Source of the DNA: Roseobacter weihaiensis
Lineage (GTDB): Bacteria; Pseudomonadota; Alphaproteobacteria; Rhodobacterales; Rhodobacteraceae
Assembly (NCBI RefSeq): GCF_020622345.1
Contig: NZ_JACNMO010000016.1
Coordinates: 1 to 64,000 of the forward strand
Length of the DNA stretch: 64,000 nucleotides
Reading direction: 5' to 3'
Translations under genes and position numbers: made by a program
The notes under the pieces: model-generated
Seen by the model: the letters and a program-made list of their open reading frames with translations, nothing else
Databases searched by the model: none
Told to the model about the DNA's origin: nothing
Shown here: piece by piece, positions 49,396 to 61,001 of the stretch
Layout of the letters: every line of letters begins with the position of its first letter
Numbering within the stretch: the first letter of the stretch is position 1

Positions 49396-50820
49396 TCAGA
49401 TCGGCAGCGCAGGCGTCAGCCCGCTTTGCTCCATCGACCATTCGGCCCGCCAGCGATCTGACTGCCGCGTCACCAGCAATGCGTTGCGCTCAGCGATGTA
49501 ACGCTGCCGCTGACCGGGGATGCGGTGAATGCGGATCGGGTGGCCCGGCAGCGGGCTGTCCCCAAACGCTGCCAGTGCCCCCAGAAAGCGGGCCCATTTC
49601 TGTGGCGGGGGCCTGTGTGTGACCCCCGAGGCCACCAGCTGATGCAGCGCGCGCCCCCGCCCCGTTGCCATCGTCGCCCGCGTGGCCAGATGAATCTCGC
49701 CCGACAGTGCGGTCACGTCGCAGCGCCCGTCCTGCATCACGGTGCAGACGAGCTGCAGCATGCGCTGCCACTCCGCACGGTGGGCGCGGCTCTGCCACTG
49801 ATCGCGAAGGTCGTCTTCGTATTTCTGCATCCTTGGCGTGAGCACCATAAGCGTCTCTAACAAGGACAAGCGCGGGCCCAGGAGCGGCACGCTCGACAGC
49901 AGCAGCAACCGGTCCGGTTGTGGCTGTGCCGCGATCTGCTCCATCATGCGCCAGCCACCGGGCCCCATGATCTGCCGCCGCGTCCGCTCACTGCGCAGAT
50001 CAGGCGCGACCAGCGCCAGCCCCGGCACCGCAACCACCCACCCCAGATGCGCCCCCTCGGGGTCGTGGAACCGCGCAGGCAAATCGCCATCACGGCAGCC
50101 ATGCTGGAACAACAGCGCCATCTCGCGGGCCACCTCAAAGAGCACCTGCCCGACGGGTGAATATGTTCGCGACCGGGGCAGAGACCCCCAGCCATCGCAG
50201 ATATCATGATCGTCCCACTGCGCCAAAGACGGCACACGCGCACAGAGCCATGCGTAACTGGGCGCGGCCATCAAAGCGGTGTAGCGAGCCAGAAAGCCCT
50301 GGCGCAGATGCTGGCGGAGGTCTTCCAGATCGGCTCGTGACGGATCTTTGGGCACCTCCTTGGGCCAGTGGTGGCTCAGATCGTGCCCAAGCGTCGCCTC
50401 ATCCGCGTAGATCTGGTCGCCCCCATGCAACAGGATCGAAAACGGCGCGGCCTCATGCTGCGCGCCCAACCGTGCCCACATCACATTGCGCTCGGCTTCC
50501 TCGCGATCCATGTCGCCGTGTTCTTCGCCATTGCAAGACGCAAAGGCGATGCGCAGATCGCCGCGCAGATCGCTGGCCAGATCATAGGTCGTGCCCTGCC
50601 ACGCGTAAGCGCTGGCCCGGTCGGTCGGCACCGCAAAACGCACCCGGTAGATCACGCTCTCATCGATCTGCGCAAGCCTGACCGCGGGGTAGTCGACATC
50701 CTGAACCTGCACCGCGGGAACGGTCACACCCTGGGGGGCCACAAAAACCGCGGCCAGATGCATCCGGTCACTGTCTGCTGCGTCGAGGGTCAGGAAGGGG
50801 CCAAGAATTTCAGTCTTCAT
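49396..50820 (-). CDS. PhoD-like metallophosphatase
   Basis: 474 residues from the ATG at 50820. PhoD-type features: IAFASCNGEEHGDMDREEAE, ILLHGGDQIYADEA, LAQWDDHDICDGWGS and TALSGEIHLATRA, which hold the metal ligands. No signal peptide is visible, so it is probably cytoplasmic, unlike secreted PhoD. The substrate is a phosphoester or phosphodiester of unknown identity. It converges on the glycosyltransferase gene with a 5-base gap between stops. Confidence 0.75.
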   Translation of the reverse strand: MKTEILGPFLTLDAADSDRMHLAAVFVAPQGVTVPAVQVQDVDYPAVRLAQIDESVIYRVRFAVPTDRASAYAWQGTTYDLASDLRGDLRIAFASCNGEEHGDMDREEAERNVMWARLGAQHEAAPFSILLHGGDQIYADEATLGHDLSHHWPKEVPKDPSRADLEDLRQHLRQGFLARYTALMAAPSYAWLCARVPSLAQWDDHDICDGWGSLPRSRTYSPVGQVLFEVAREMALLFQHGCRDGDLPARFHDPEGAHLGWVVAVPGLALVAPDLRSERTRRQIMGPGGWRMMEQIAAQPQPDRLLLLSSVPLLGPRLSLLETLMVLTPRMQKYEDDLRDQWQSRAHRAEWQRMLQLVCTVMQDGRCDVTALSGEIHLATRATMATGRGRALHQLVASGVTHRPPPQKWARFLGALAAFGDSPLPGHPIRIHRIPGQRQRYIAERNALLVTRQSDRWRAEWSMEQSGLTPALPI

Positions 50821-50922
50821 ATGCAGTGGCAAATGGGGTGCCCGCCGCCTGGATCAAGGGCCCCATGGCGCCGTGCCACAATTCTCATTGCGACGGCGCG
50901 AATGAGAACATATACAGAACAG

Positions 50923-52158
50923 ATGGCAAAGCAAACCCTGGATCAGAAACTCGCTATCCTCAGCGATGCGGCGAAATACGACGCGTCCTGCGCGTCATCT
51001 GGCTCTACCCGACGCGATTCGCGTGGCGGCAAGAGCCTTGGGTCGAACGAAGGCAGCGGTATCTGCCACGCCTACGCACCGGATGGGCGCTGCATCAGCC
51101 TGCTGAAGATTCTGATGACGAATTTCTGCATCTACGACTGCAGCTATTGCATCAACCGTGTCTCGTCCAACGTCCCTCGGGCGCGGTTTTCAGTGGAGGA
51201 GGTCGTGACGCTGACCATCGAGTTCTACCGCCGCAACTACATCGAAGGGCTGTTCCTCTCCTCCGGCATCATCCGGTCCCCCGATACGACCATGCTCGAC
51301 ATGGTTCGGATTGCGCGCAAGCTGCGCCACCAAGAGAATTTTCGCGGCTATATCCACCTCAAGACCATTCCGGACGCAGCGCCTGAGCTGATTGAGGAGG
51401 CCGGGTTGCTGGCCGACCGCCTGTCGATCAATGTGGAGCTGCCCACGGATGCGTCGGTCAAGCACTATGCGCCGGAAAAGAGCCCCGAACAAATCCGGCG
51501 CGCCATGGCCGATGTGCGGCTGCGCAAGGACGGTGCCAAGGACCGCTCCCACACCGGCAAGCGCCCGCCCCGTTTTGCGCCCGCCGGCCAGTCAACGCAG
51601 ATGATCATCGGGGCCGATGGTGCGACCGATGCCACAGTGCTGGGCCAGTCGACGCGGCTCTATGCCAGCTACAAGCTCAAGCGGGTCTATTATTCCGCCT
51701 TTTCGCCGATCCCCGATGCCTCGACCAAGCTGCCGCTGATCAGCCCGCCCCTGCAACGCGAACACAGGCTCTATCAGGCCGATTGGTTGCTGCGTTTTTA
51801 CGGCTTTGATCTGCACGAGATCACCGGGCACCGCAAAGACGGCAATCTCGATCTGGAGATCGACCCGAAACTGGCCTGGGCGCTGGCGCATCGCGGGCTG
51901 TTCCCGCTGGATGTGAACCGCGCGTCGCGCGAGATGCTGCTGCGGGTGCCGGGGTTCGGAACCAAGACCGTCGGGCGCATTCTTGGCACCCGCCGCCACC
52001 GCAGCCTGCGCTATGAGGATCTGCACCGCATGGGCGCCTCGATGAAGAAGGCGCGCGCCTTTGTCACCCTGCAGGGGTGGTCGCCCGGCCCGCTGACCGA
52101 CAGCGCCGATCTGCGGGCGCGGTTTGCGCCCCCACCACAGCAGATGAGCCTTTTCTGA
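50923..52158 (+). CDS. Radical SAM protein linked to uracil-DNA glycosylase (DNA modification/repair)
   Basis: 411 residues from the ATG at 50923. The radical-SAM cluster motif is FCIYDCSYC (Cys69, Cys73, Cys76). A C-terminal helix-hairpin-helix (VNRASREMLLRVPGFGTKTV) suggests DNA binding. This is the radical-SAM family that nearly always sits next to a UdgX gene (TIGR03916-type), as here, where one base separates it from the next gene. The reaction is unknown; a role in repair or removal of a modified base is assumed. Confidence 0.85.
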   Translation: MAKQTLDQKLAILSDAAKYDASCASSGSTRRDSRGGKSLGSNEGSGICHAYAPDGRCISLLKILMTNFCIYDCSYCINRVSSNVPRARFSVEEVVTLTIEFYRRNYIEGLFLSSGIIRSPDTTMLDMVRIARKLRHQENFRGYIHLKTIPDAAPELIEEAGLLADRLSINVELPTDASVKHYAPEKSPEQIRRAMADVRLRKDGAKDRSHTGKRPPRFAPAGQSTQMIIGADGATDATVLGQSTRLYASYKLKRVYYSAFSPIPDASTKLPLISPPLQREHRLYQADWLLRFYGFDLHEITGHRKDGNLDLEIDPKLAWALAHRGLFPLDVNRASREMLLRVPGFGTKTVGRILGTRRHRSLRYEDLHRMGASMKKARAFVTLQGWSPGPLTDSADLRARFAPPPQQMSLF

Positions 52159-52159
52159 C

Positions 52160-53605
52160 GTGCCCCATGTCACCCTGCCCCGCATCGGTACGGCGCAGGC
52201 CTGGCGCGATGCGGCACGCGGCTTTCTGACCGCTGGCGTGCCGCCCGAGGCGGTGACCTGGGGTGACAGCTCTGTGGAGGCAGGTCTCTTCGATGACCCC
52301 GCGACCGGCACGGGTAGCAGACCTGTCACCGTTCCCCGGTCCTTCATCGGGCTGGCCAATACGGTGGTCTTTCACAACGATCCCGCGCGCTTTGCCCGGC
52401 TTTATGCGTTTTTGTGGCGGCTCAAGGATGCCCCGCATCTGATAACGGATCGCGGCGATGCCGAGCTTGCGAAACTGCGCCAGATGGAGAAAAACGTGCG
52501 GCGCTGTCAGCACAAGATGAAGGCCTTTGTCCGCTTTCGAGAACTCGGCGGGCCGGCCGATCCACGCCGGTCCTTTGCCGCCTGGTTCGAGCCGACGCAC
52601 CACACAATAGAGCCGACTGCCGGGTTTTTTACCCGGCGTTTCGCGGATATGGACTGGCGCATCCTGACACCGGATATCTCTGTCTTTTTCGAAGACGGCA
52701 CGCTGCGGTTTGAGCCGGATCATCCCCGCCCCACGCTGCCGCCGGACGCGTCCGAGGACCTGTGGATCACCTATTTCCGCAATATCTTCAACCCTGCCCG
52801 GCTCAAGGTGCAGGCGATGCAATCGGAAATGCCCAAGAAGTATTGGAAGAACATGCCGGAGGCCGCCGCGATCCCAAAGCTGATTGCCGAGGCCCCTGCC
52901 CGCGCGCGCGCGATGGCGCTTGCCGGGCCGACCCTGCCGCCGCGACGCGCCGCCGCAGCGCTGGCGCAACAGGCCGCCAATGTCTCGGCCTGGCAAGGCC
53001 CATCGGAAGAGTTGCCGCGCGCCATCTCCGCCTGTAGAGGCTGTCCGCTGCACCGAACTGCCACGCAGGCCGTGGCGGGAGAGGGGCCGCTCGATGCTGC
53101 CCTGATGATCGTGGGCGAGCAACCCGGCGATCACGAAGACCTGCAAGGCCGCCCCTTTGTCGGCCCTGCGGGGCAACTCTTTGACCAATTGGCGGCGGAG
53201 GCCGGGCTGGACCGGTCCCGCGCCTTTGTCACCAATGCCGTGAAACACTTCAAGTTTGTGCCGCGCGGGCGCAAACGCATCCACCAACGGCCCAACAGCG
53301 ACGAGATCGCCCATTGCAAAAGGTGGCTTGATGCGGAAATCCGGCAGGTGCGACCCCGGCTGATCCTGGCCCTGGGCGCCACCGCCGCCGAAGCCCTGAC
53401 CGGGTCCGACAAGGCAATCTCCACAAGGCGCGGGTCCGTCGAAAAAGGGCCTGAAGGGGTGCCGGTGCTGATCTCCCGGCACCCGTCCTACCTGCTCCGA
53501 TTACGGGACGCGGCAGAGAAACATGCTGCGAGGGCTGAGGCGGTCGCCGACCTGAAACAAGCGGTCGAATTATCCCAGAACATTGATTTAAAAAAGTATT
53601 ATTAG
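52160..53605 (+). CDS. DUF4130 - UdgX-family uracil-DNA glycosylase fusion
   Basis: 481 residues from a GTG. Residues 1-240 form the TIGR03915/DUF4130 domain (FIGLANTVVFHNDPARFARL, AFVRFRELGGP). Residues about 285-470 form the UdgX-type glycosylase: GEQPGDHEDLQGRPFVGPAG at 319-338, then RKRIHQRP at 371-378 with His375 in the position that forms the covalent link to the abasic site, and HPSYLLRLRD. Two Cys in CRGC (292, 295) belong to the 4Fe-4S set. It would excise uracil and stay attached to DNA. Coupled to the radical SAM gene. Confidence 0.85.
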   Translation: MPHVTLPRIGTAQAWRDAARGFLTAGVPPEAVTWGDSSVEAGLFDDPATGTGSRPVTVPRSFIGLANTVVFHNDPARFARLYAFLWRLKDAPHLITDRGDAELAKLRQMEKNVRRCQHKMKAFVRFRELGGPADPRRSFAAWFEPTHHTIEPTAGFFTRRFADMDWRILTPDISVFFEDGTLRFEPDHPRPTLPPDASEDLWITYFRNIFNPARLKVQAMQSEMPKKYWKNMPEAAAIPKLIAEAPARARAMALAGPTLPPRRAAAALAQQAANVSAWQGPSEELPRAISACRGCPLHRTATQAVAGEGPLDAALMIVGEQPGDHEDLQGRPFVGPAGQLFDQLAAEAGLDRSRAFVTNAVKHFKFVPRGRKRIHQRPNSDEIAHCKRWLDAEIRQVRPRLILALGATAAEALTGSDKAISTRRGSVEKGPEGVPVLISRHPSYLLRLRDAAEKHAARAEAVADLKQAVELSQNIDLKKYY

Positions 53606-53804
53606 GTGTAACCCACGGGTAAGCGAACCCTTTGTCAATGGCGTCGCGGCTGGTGCGCAACCGAACAGCGGGTTGATGCACGACGGCTTCACATCAAGTC
53701 TGACAGCGATGCCGCCGACCTTCCGGGTTCCGAGCATCCCAGCGCTTCCTGCGCATAAGATCCTGATGCCTGTCACCTATAGGGCTCTCTCCGGGGCTTT
53801 GCGG

Positions 53805-54716
53805 TCACCTGTGCAGTTTTTCTCTTTGTGTCTGGCCCACCTGTCGGACAATTGCGCCCAGCTCCATCAGCTGTTGGCTGAGGGGGTTGGTCTTGCGCCA
53901 GATCATGCCGATTGTGCGCGCCGGCGTGTCTTCGGTGAAACGGGAAATCGAAACCGAGGTGCTGTGCGTCTCCAGCGGGAGCGCCATCTCGGGGAGGAGC
54001 GTCAGACCCAACCCGGCACTAACCATCTGCACCAGCGTAGACAGGGACGATCCCTCCATCAGCAGGCTCGGGTCCGCGCCGCGAATATCGCAGAAGGTCA
54101 ACGCCTGGTCGCGAAAACAATGCCCCTCTTCCAGCAACAGCAATTTCATTTCCTGCAGCTTCGTGGGGCTTGGCACCGGTTTGCCGGCGTCTTTCTGCGG
54201 GCGCACCAAAACAAAGTCCTCGTCAAAGAGTGCAAACTCCTGCAGCGCAGGTTCGGACACCGGCAGGGCGGCGAGCACGAAATCCAGCCGCGATTGCAGC
54301 AGATCCTCGATCAGAGATCTGGTGACTGATTCTCTGGGATGCAGTTCCAGGTCGGGAAAACGCTCGGACAGTTCCTGAATGACCGCGGGCAGCAGGTAGG
54401 GTGCCACGGTGGGAATCACCCCCATCCGAAGCGTCCCCTTGAGCGGCCCGTCTGACGAGCGCGCGAGTTCAGCCATTTCTTCGACGTCTGTCAGGACCTT
54501 GCGGGCGCGGGTCAGAAACTCCTTGCCCAGGGTGGTCAGACGGATCTGGCGGGTGGTGCGTTCCACAAGTGGCGCGCCCAGCATGGCCTCCAACTCTTTG
54601 ATTTGAACCGACAGGGCGGGTTGGGAAATGGAACAGGCCTCTGCCGCGCGCCCGAAATGCCCAATACGCGCCAGCGCATCGAAGTACCGCAGCTGTTTGA
54701 TCGTGAAGTTTATCAT
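53805..54716 (-). CDS. oxyR: LysR-family peroxide sensor OxyR
   Basis: 303 residues. The HTH is in HFGRAAEACSISQPALSVQI. The redox pair is Cys200 and Cys209 in EGHCFRDQALTFCDIRGAD, the exact spacing of the E. coli Cys199/Cys208 pair. It is divergent from katG with a 115-base gap, which is the normal arrangement in alphaproteobacteria. It activates katG when oxidised by H2O2. Confidence 0.88.
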   Translation of the reverse strand: MINFTIKQLRYFDALARIGHFGRAAEACSISQPALSVQIKELEAMLGAPLVERTTRQIRLTTLGKEFLTRARKVLTDVEEMAELARSSDGPLKGTLRMGVIPTVAPYLLPAVIQELSERFPDLELHPRESVTRSLIEDLLQSRLDFVLAALPVSEPALQEFALFDEDFVLVRPQKDAGKPVPSPTKLQEMKLLLLEEGHCFRDQALTFCDIRGADPSLLMEGSSLSTLVQMVSAGLGLTLLPEMALPLETHSTSVSISRFTEDTPARTIGMIWRKTNPLSQQLMELGAIVRQVGQTQREKLHR

Positions 54717-57009
<2,293 letters not shown>

Positions 57010-57019
57010 ACCCCCTGCC

Positions 57020-57043
57020 CCCGGGCGGTCGATATCGCCCGGG
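57020..57043 (+). terminator. Hairpin after katG
   Basis: CCCGGGCG (57020-57027) pairs with CGCCCGGG (57036-57043) across an 8-base loop, 10 bases after the katG stop. There is no clear T run, so it may be a weak or factor-dependent terminator. Confidence 0.55.
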
Positions 57044-57260
57044 CGCGCACTCCACGCGGCTGGCCTGATGCGCGGCATCGCGTTTTGGAGCGGACCCGCG
57101 CCGGAATGCGGAACCCGTCAAACAGCACAGCCTGTCACACCGCGCGCCCGAGAGGCGCTGGCCGGTCTGGACCAGCATTGGAACTGGTATCCGGTCACCC
57201 CCCAATGAGCGGGGATGCGAGGCAAGCGCCCGCAGGGTGAGGAATACAGATATTAACCCT

Positions 57261-57300
57261 TTCCTATGTAATAAAGATGTATTATATTTGCTTAAGAAAG
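57261..57300 (+). promoter_or_regulatory. AT-rich promoter/operator region of the Xre-RES pair
   Basis: After a GC-rich stretch (57044-57240) the sequence becomes AT-rich just before the antitoxin gene. A short inverted repeat (TAATA at 57269-57273, TATTA at 57280-57284) lies within it and could be an autoregulatory site. AAAGGAA before 57309 is the ribosome binding site. Confidence 0.4.
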
Positions 57301-57308
57301 GAATTGCG

Positions 57309-57689
57309 ATGTCCATTGCTCTCAACCATACGCCCGAGATTGATCGGGGGGCCGTCCTGACCAAAGCCGCGATACGGGCCGCTGACAGGCTCAGTATATC
57401 CGGCCGGACCCTGGCGGAGGTGCTCGGCGTTTCAGAAGCACAAATTTCCCGGTTCAGAACCGGCGCAACCGCGCTCACGGAACACAGCAAACCGTTCGAG
57501 CTGGCGGCCTTGCTGGTGCGGGCCTTTCGCTCTCTGGAAGCCATCACGGGGGGGGATGAACGCGTGGCTCGCGCGTGGCTGACTGCGCCAAACGCCGCCC
57601 TCGGGGCCCGTCCGGCGGACCGTATCACCTCCGTACAAGGACTTGCAGATGTCGTCACCTACCTGGACGCCAGACGCGCTCCGATCTGA
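57309..57689 (+). CDS. Antitoxin of the Xre/MbcA/ParS family
   Basis: 126 residues from the ATG at 57309, with an AAAGGAA six bases upstream. Helix-turn-helix in RTLAEVLGVSEAQISRFRTG, and the C-terminal toxin-binding domain with DERVARAWLTAPNAALGARP, ending ADVVTYLDARRAPI. This is the usual partner of RES toxins. It overlaps the toxin gene by 41 bases. Confidence 0.85.
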   Translation: MSIALNHTPEIDRGAVLTKAAIRAADRLSISGRTLAEVLGVSEAQISRFRTGATALTEHSKPFELAALLVRAFRSLEAITGGDERVARAWLTAPNAALGARPADRITSVQGLADVVTYLDARRAPI

Positions 57690-58425
57690 GGCACGGCGTC
57701 TTGCAGGCCCGGCCTGGCGCCTGGTCGAGGCACAGCACCGCGTTTCAACCCTGAAACTTGTGGACGGTCTTGATGAACAGGCGGTGCTGGAAGACATGCT
57801 CGACACCACCAAGCCGCCGGTGCCGGAGGACTGTCGCGGTCTCGACTATCTGCTCTCCGCCCCGTTTCGCTACCGCCCCTACCCTTCCGGGTCGCGCTTT
57901 CGCCGCGCCGGGCTGACACCGGGCGTCTGGTATGGGGCGGAACGCGCTGAAACCGCGCTGGCGGAAATGGTCTTCTACCGCTTCCTCTTTTATGCCGAAA
58001 GCCCGATGACACCCTTCCCGGATGACGCCACGGAATACACGGCCTTTGCGGCTGAGCTTGCGACAGGGAGCGCGCTTGACCTCACCATGGGGTCGCTGGC
58101 ACGTGATGCGGCCCATTGGCAACATCCGACCGGTTTTGAGCCCTGCCAAAGCCTGGCCGAAACCGCCCGCGACATCGGGGCGGAGATCATCCGCTACACC
58201 TCGGTGCGCGATCCGCAGGCCGGTGCAAACCTTGCCGTTCTCAGCTGTGCCGCGTTTTCCAGCCCAAAGCCGGTGGACCGGCAAAGCTGGCGGATTCGCA
58301 TCAGCCGGACCGGGGGGCAAGCGATCCGGGACCATCCGCGCCTTGGCATCGAATTCCCCCCTGATGCTTTTTCCGGCGACCCCCGGCTGGCGGGGATGAT
58401 ATGGGAGCGTCCACGCCCGGCATAG
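57649..58425 (+). CDS. RES-domain toxin (NAD+-degrading type)
   Basis: 258 residues from the ATG at 57649, with AAGGA 8 bases upstream; a TTG two codons earlier is in frame. RES-family features: FRYRPYPSGSRFRRAGLTPG and WYGAERAETALAEMVFYRF, then ARDIGAEIIRYTSVRDPQAG. Known RES toxins deplete NAD+ and are blocked by their Xre partner. The start lies inside the antitoxin gene, giving translational coupling. Confidence 0.85.
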   Translation: MSSPTWTPDALRSEARRLAGPAWRLVEAQHRVSTLKLVDGLDEQAVLEDMLDTTKPPVPEDCRGLDYLLSAPFRYRPYPSGSRFRRAGLTPGVWYGAERAETALAEMVFYRFLFYAESPMTPFPDDATEYTAFAAELATGSALDLTMGSLARDAAHWQHPTGFEPCQSLAETARDIGAEIIRYTSVRDPQAGANLAVLSCAAFSSPKPVDRQSWRIRISRTGGQAIRDHPRLGIEFPPDAFSGDPRLAGMIWERPRPA

Positions 58426-58506
58426 GTCGGGCATGCCAGCCCCTATTTTGCCCGGTGCATGTCCTGGCTTATCGACGCGCCGGGTGCTGCGGCGTATGTC
58501 TGTCCC

Positions 58507-60207
58507 ATGCAGGAGTTTATCCGATCTCTTCGACCAGGCTGGCTGGGCGGCTATGACGCGCGCGCCGCCGGGCAGGACGTGCTTGCCGGCGCTGTGCTGT
58601 GTGTTTTGCTGATCCCGCAGGCGATGGCCTACGCCCAGCTTGCCGGTCTGCCCCCGGCTGCCGGGCTCTTTACCGCGATGATTGCGCCGGTGGTCTATGC
58701 GCTTTTGGGACGCAGCGCTGCCGTGTCCATGGGACCGGTGGCGCTTGCCTCCCTGCTGGTGGCCGATGCGATTGGCAGCCATGACGGCCCAGCCGCAACC
58801 GTCGCTGCGATCCTTGCGCTGCAGAGCGGCGGTTTTCTGATCCTGCTCAGCCTGTTTCGCATGGGGCGTCTGGTGAATTTCATCAGCGAACCTGCCCTGC
58901 TGGGGTTCACCGCGGCGGCGGCGTTTCTGATCGGCACAAGCCAGCTCTCCGGGCTCACGGGCGTTGATGCGGCGCGCTCGGGCACGCTGCAGGGCGGGAT
59001 CATGGCCCTTTGGGAGGCAGGCGGTCTGCATCTGCCCACATTGTGTCTGGGGCTGGCAGCCCTCGGCGGGTTCTTTCTGGGCGAGCCGCTGATGCGCCGC
59101 GCCGCCCTGCTGTTGCGACTGACAGGCACCGCGCGGCTGGCGCTGATGAAATCCGCGCAGCTTGTGGTGATCGTCCTGGTATCCGCCGCCGCCCTCTGGC
59201 TGCCGGATGTGACCATGGTCGAGGCCCCGCAAAGCGCGGTCCCCGCGCTCAACCTGCCACGCGCGACACCCGCCGTCTGGATCGGTCTGCTGCTGCCCAG
59301 CCTGACGGTGGCAATCGTCGTCTTCGTGACCGGCATCGCGGTGGCAAAATCCCTGTCCTCGCGGCGCCGGCAGGCGGTCAACAGCAATGCCGAGGCCTTT
59401 GCCATCGGGGCCGCCAACCTGACCGTCGGGGTCAGCGGTGGCTACGTGGCCGGGGTCAGCCTGTCGCGGTCGGCGCTTGTGCATGATGTGGGCGCCCGCT
59501 CGCCGCTGTCCTCCGCGATGGCCGCCCTCATCGTGTTGCCCGTCGCGGCCTTTGGCGGGGCCCTGCTGGCGAAAATGCCCGTCGTCGCCCTCTCCGCCCT
59601 TGTCATCAGCGCCATCGCCGGCCTGATCAAGATCAAGGAGATCCGCGGCGTGGTCGCCCATTCCCGGCTGGAGGCGATGGTGATCGCGGCGACCTTCCTC
59701 GCCACCCTGCTTCTCGGGGTCCAATGGGGCCTGCTGGCCGGGGCCACCGCGGGGGTGTTTGCCTTGCTCTGGGCCTCCTCTCTGCCCCGCATCACCCGCG
59801 AAGGTCCCGATCAGGCGCAGGACAACGGCGTGTTCCGATCTGTCGCCCGCGACGCCGTGGACGCAGACACCGGGCCTGTGCTCGTGCTCCGCATCGACCG
59901 GCCGCTGTTCTTTGGCAATGTGGGCTATGCCGAGGAACAGGTCACCCGGATCGTGTCGGAGCATCCCCAGGCCCGCTGTCTCATTCTCGACATGCGGGCG
60001 GTGACCGATGTGGACGCCACCGGGCTGCGCATGCTGACCCGCCTGCTCGACAACATCGAGGAAAAAGACCTCAAGGTCGCCTTTGCCGCCCTGCAAAGAC
60101 CCGTTCAAGAGGCTCTGTCAGCGCATGAGGCCATGGCACACTGCGCGCATTACGAAACCGTCGAAGACGCCAACGCTGAACTGCAGGCGGCATATCCCGC
60201 CGGATAG
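58507..60207 (+). CDS. SulP-family anion transporter with STAS domain
   Basis: 566 residues from the ATG at 58507 (MQEFIRSLRPGWLGGYDARA). Ten to twelve hydrophobic helices include LIPQAMAYAQLAGLPPAAGL, the first SulP signature. The C-terminal STAS domain (from about residue 440) has LILDMRAVTDVDATGLRMLT. Such proteins carry sulfate, bicarbonate or other anions. The gene may run with CreA downstream, but the gap is 135 bases. Confidence 0.85.
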   Translation: MQEFIRSLRPGWLGGYDARAAGQDVLAGAVLCVLLIPQAMAYAQLAGLPPAAGLFTAMIAPVVYALLGRSAAVSMGPVALASLLVADAIGSHDGPAATVAAILALQSGGFLILLSLFRMGRLVNFISEPALLGFTAAAAFLIGTSQLSGLTGVDAARSGTLQGGIMALWEAGGLHLPTLCLGLAALGGFFLGEPLMRRAALLLRLTGTARLALMKSAQLVVIVLVSAAALWLPDVTMVEAPQSAVPALNLPRATPAVWIGLLLPSLTVAIVVFVTGIAVAKSLSSRRRQAVNSNAEAFAIGAANLTVGVSGGYVAGVSLSRSALVHDVGARSPLSSAMAALIVLPVAAFGGALLAKMPVVALSALVISAIAGLIKIKEIRGVVAHSRLEAMVIAATFLATLLLGVQWGLLAGATAGVFALLWASSLPRITREGPDQAQDNGVFRSVARDAVDADTGPVLVLRIDRPLFFGNVGYAEEQVTRIVSEHPQARCLILDMRAVTDVDATGLRMLTRLLDNIEEKDLKVAFAALQRPVQEALSAHEAMAHCAHYETVEDANAELQAAYPAG

Positions 60208-60342
60208 CGCGGCCTTGGCCCCGGACACGTCGCTGAAAGCCGATTGTTTGCCTCTGGGGGAACCAATTCGCCTGCCGGCCGTTGTTCTCTCAGGCGTCAT
60301 GCAGAATGCACGGCGCTCAAACCTTGGGAAAAGGGGAACACC

Positions 60343-60417
60343 GTGAACCGCATCATCTATATTATTGGCCTTATCGTCGTCATTCTCGCCATCCTGTCCT
60401 TTCTGGGTCTGAGGTAA
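60343..60417 (+). CDS. 24-residue membrane peptide
   Basis: A GTG-initiated frame of 24 codons plus TAA: MNRIIYIIGLIVVILAILSF followed by LGLR. It is a single TM helix with Arg at each end. AAAGGGGAAC lies just before the GTG. Similar 24-25-residue membrane peptides are seen in Rhodobacterales near CreA-type genes, from my recollection. Stop is 5 bases before the CreA start, so it is translated in the same transcript if at all. Confidence 0.6.
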   Translation: MNRIIYIIGLIVVILAILSFLGLR

Positions 60418-60422
60418 ATCCC

Positions 60423-60923
60423 GTGCCCCGTCGCTTCCTTGTGTTTTGCCGATCCTTCGTGGCCGCCATCAGCGGCACCATCCTCACCGCGCCCATGGCG
60501 CTGGCCGAAAAGGTCGGAAACGTGGACGTCGACTGGCTTGGCAACGATATCGTCCTTGAAGCTTTCAACGACCCCGAGGTGCAGGGCGTGACCTGCCATG
60601 TCGCCTATTTCGAGCGCGGCATCATCGACCGCCTGCAGAATGGAAACTGGTTCGAGGACCCCTCGAATTCCTCCATTGCCTGCCGCCAGACGGGACCCAT
60701 CGTCATTGGCGATATCGACCGGTCGGACGAAGGGGAAAATGTCTTCTCGGAACGGCGCTCGATCATCTGGAAGTCACTGGGGGTCAAGCGGATCTTCGAT
60801 GAAAAGAACCAGACATTGATCTACATCGCGCACGCCCGCGAGGTACAGAACGGATCGGCCAAGATGTCGATCTCGACCGTGCCTGTATTTCGCCCGCAGA
60901 TGGCGGTATCATCGTCAAGATAA
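60423..60923 (+). CDS. creA: CreA-family periplasmic protein
   Basis: 166 residues from a GTG at 60423. A signal peptide (to about residue 28, ending MALA) is followed by EKVGNVDVDWLGNDIVLEAF, CHVAYFERGIIDRLQ, and RSIIWKSLGVKRIFDEKNQT, all characteristic of CreA (DUF5645-like, YtfJ-unrelated) proteins. Two Cys remain in the mature part (VTCHV, IACRQ). Function is unknown; E. coli CreA is also uncharacterised. Confidence 0.8.
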   Translation: MPRRFLVFCRSFVAAISGTILTAPMALAEKVGNVDVDWLGNDIVLEAFNDPEVQGVTCHVAYFERGIIDRLQNGNWFEDPSNSSIACRQTGPIVIGDIDRSDEGENVFSERRSIIWKSLGVKRIFDEKNQTLIYIAHAREVQNGSAKMSISTVPVFRPQMAVSSSR

Positions 60924-61001
60924 TCCGCCCCACCAACAAGCAGCTGACGGCCCGCGCGAACCCGCACCCCCACGGCGTGGGTACATTTTGGGGAAAGAGA
61001 C

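Noticed and set aside
53606-53804. Short frames between the UdgX and oxyR genes
   Set aside because: Frames of about 60 codons are open on both strands but show no start signals or recognisable family; treated as intergenic.
57745-60108. A 787-codon open frame on the minus strand across the RES toxin and SulP genes
   Set aside because: Low-complexity, His/Gln/Gly-rich translation typical of antisense shadow; the plus-strand genes have clear family motifs.
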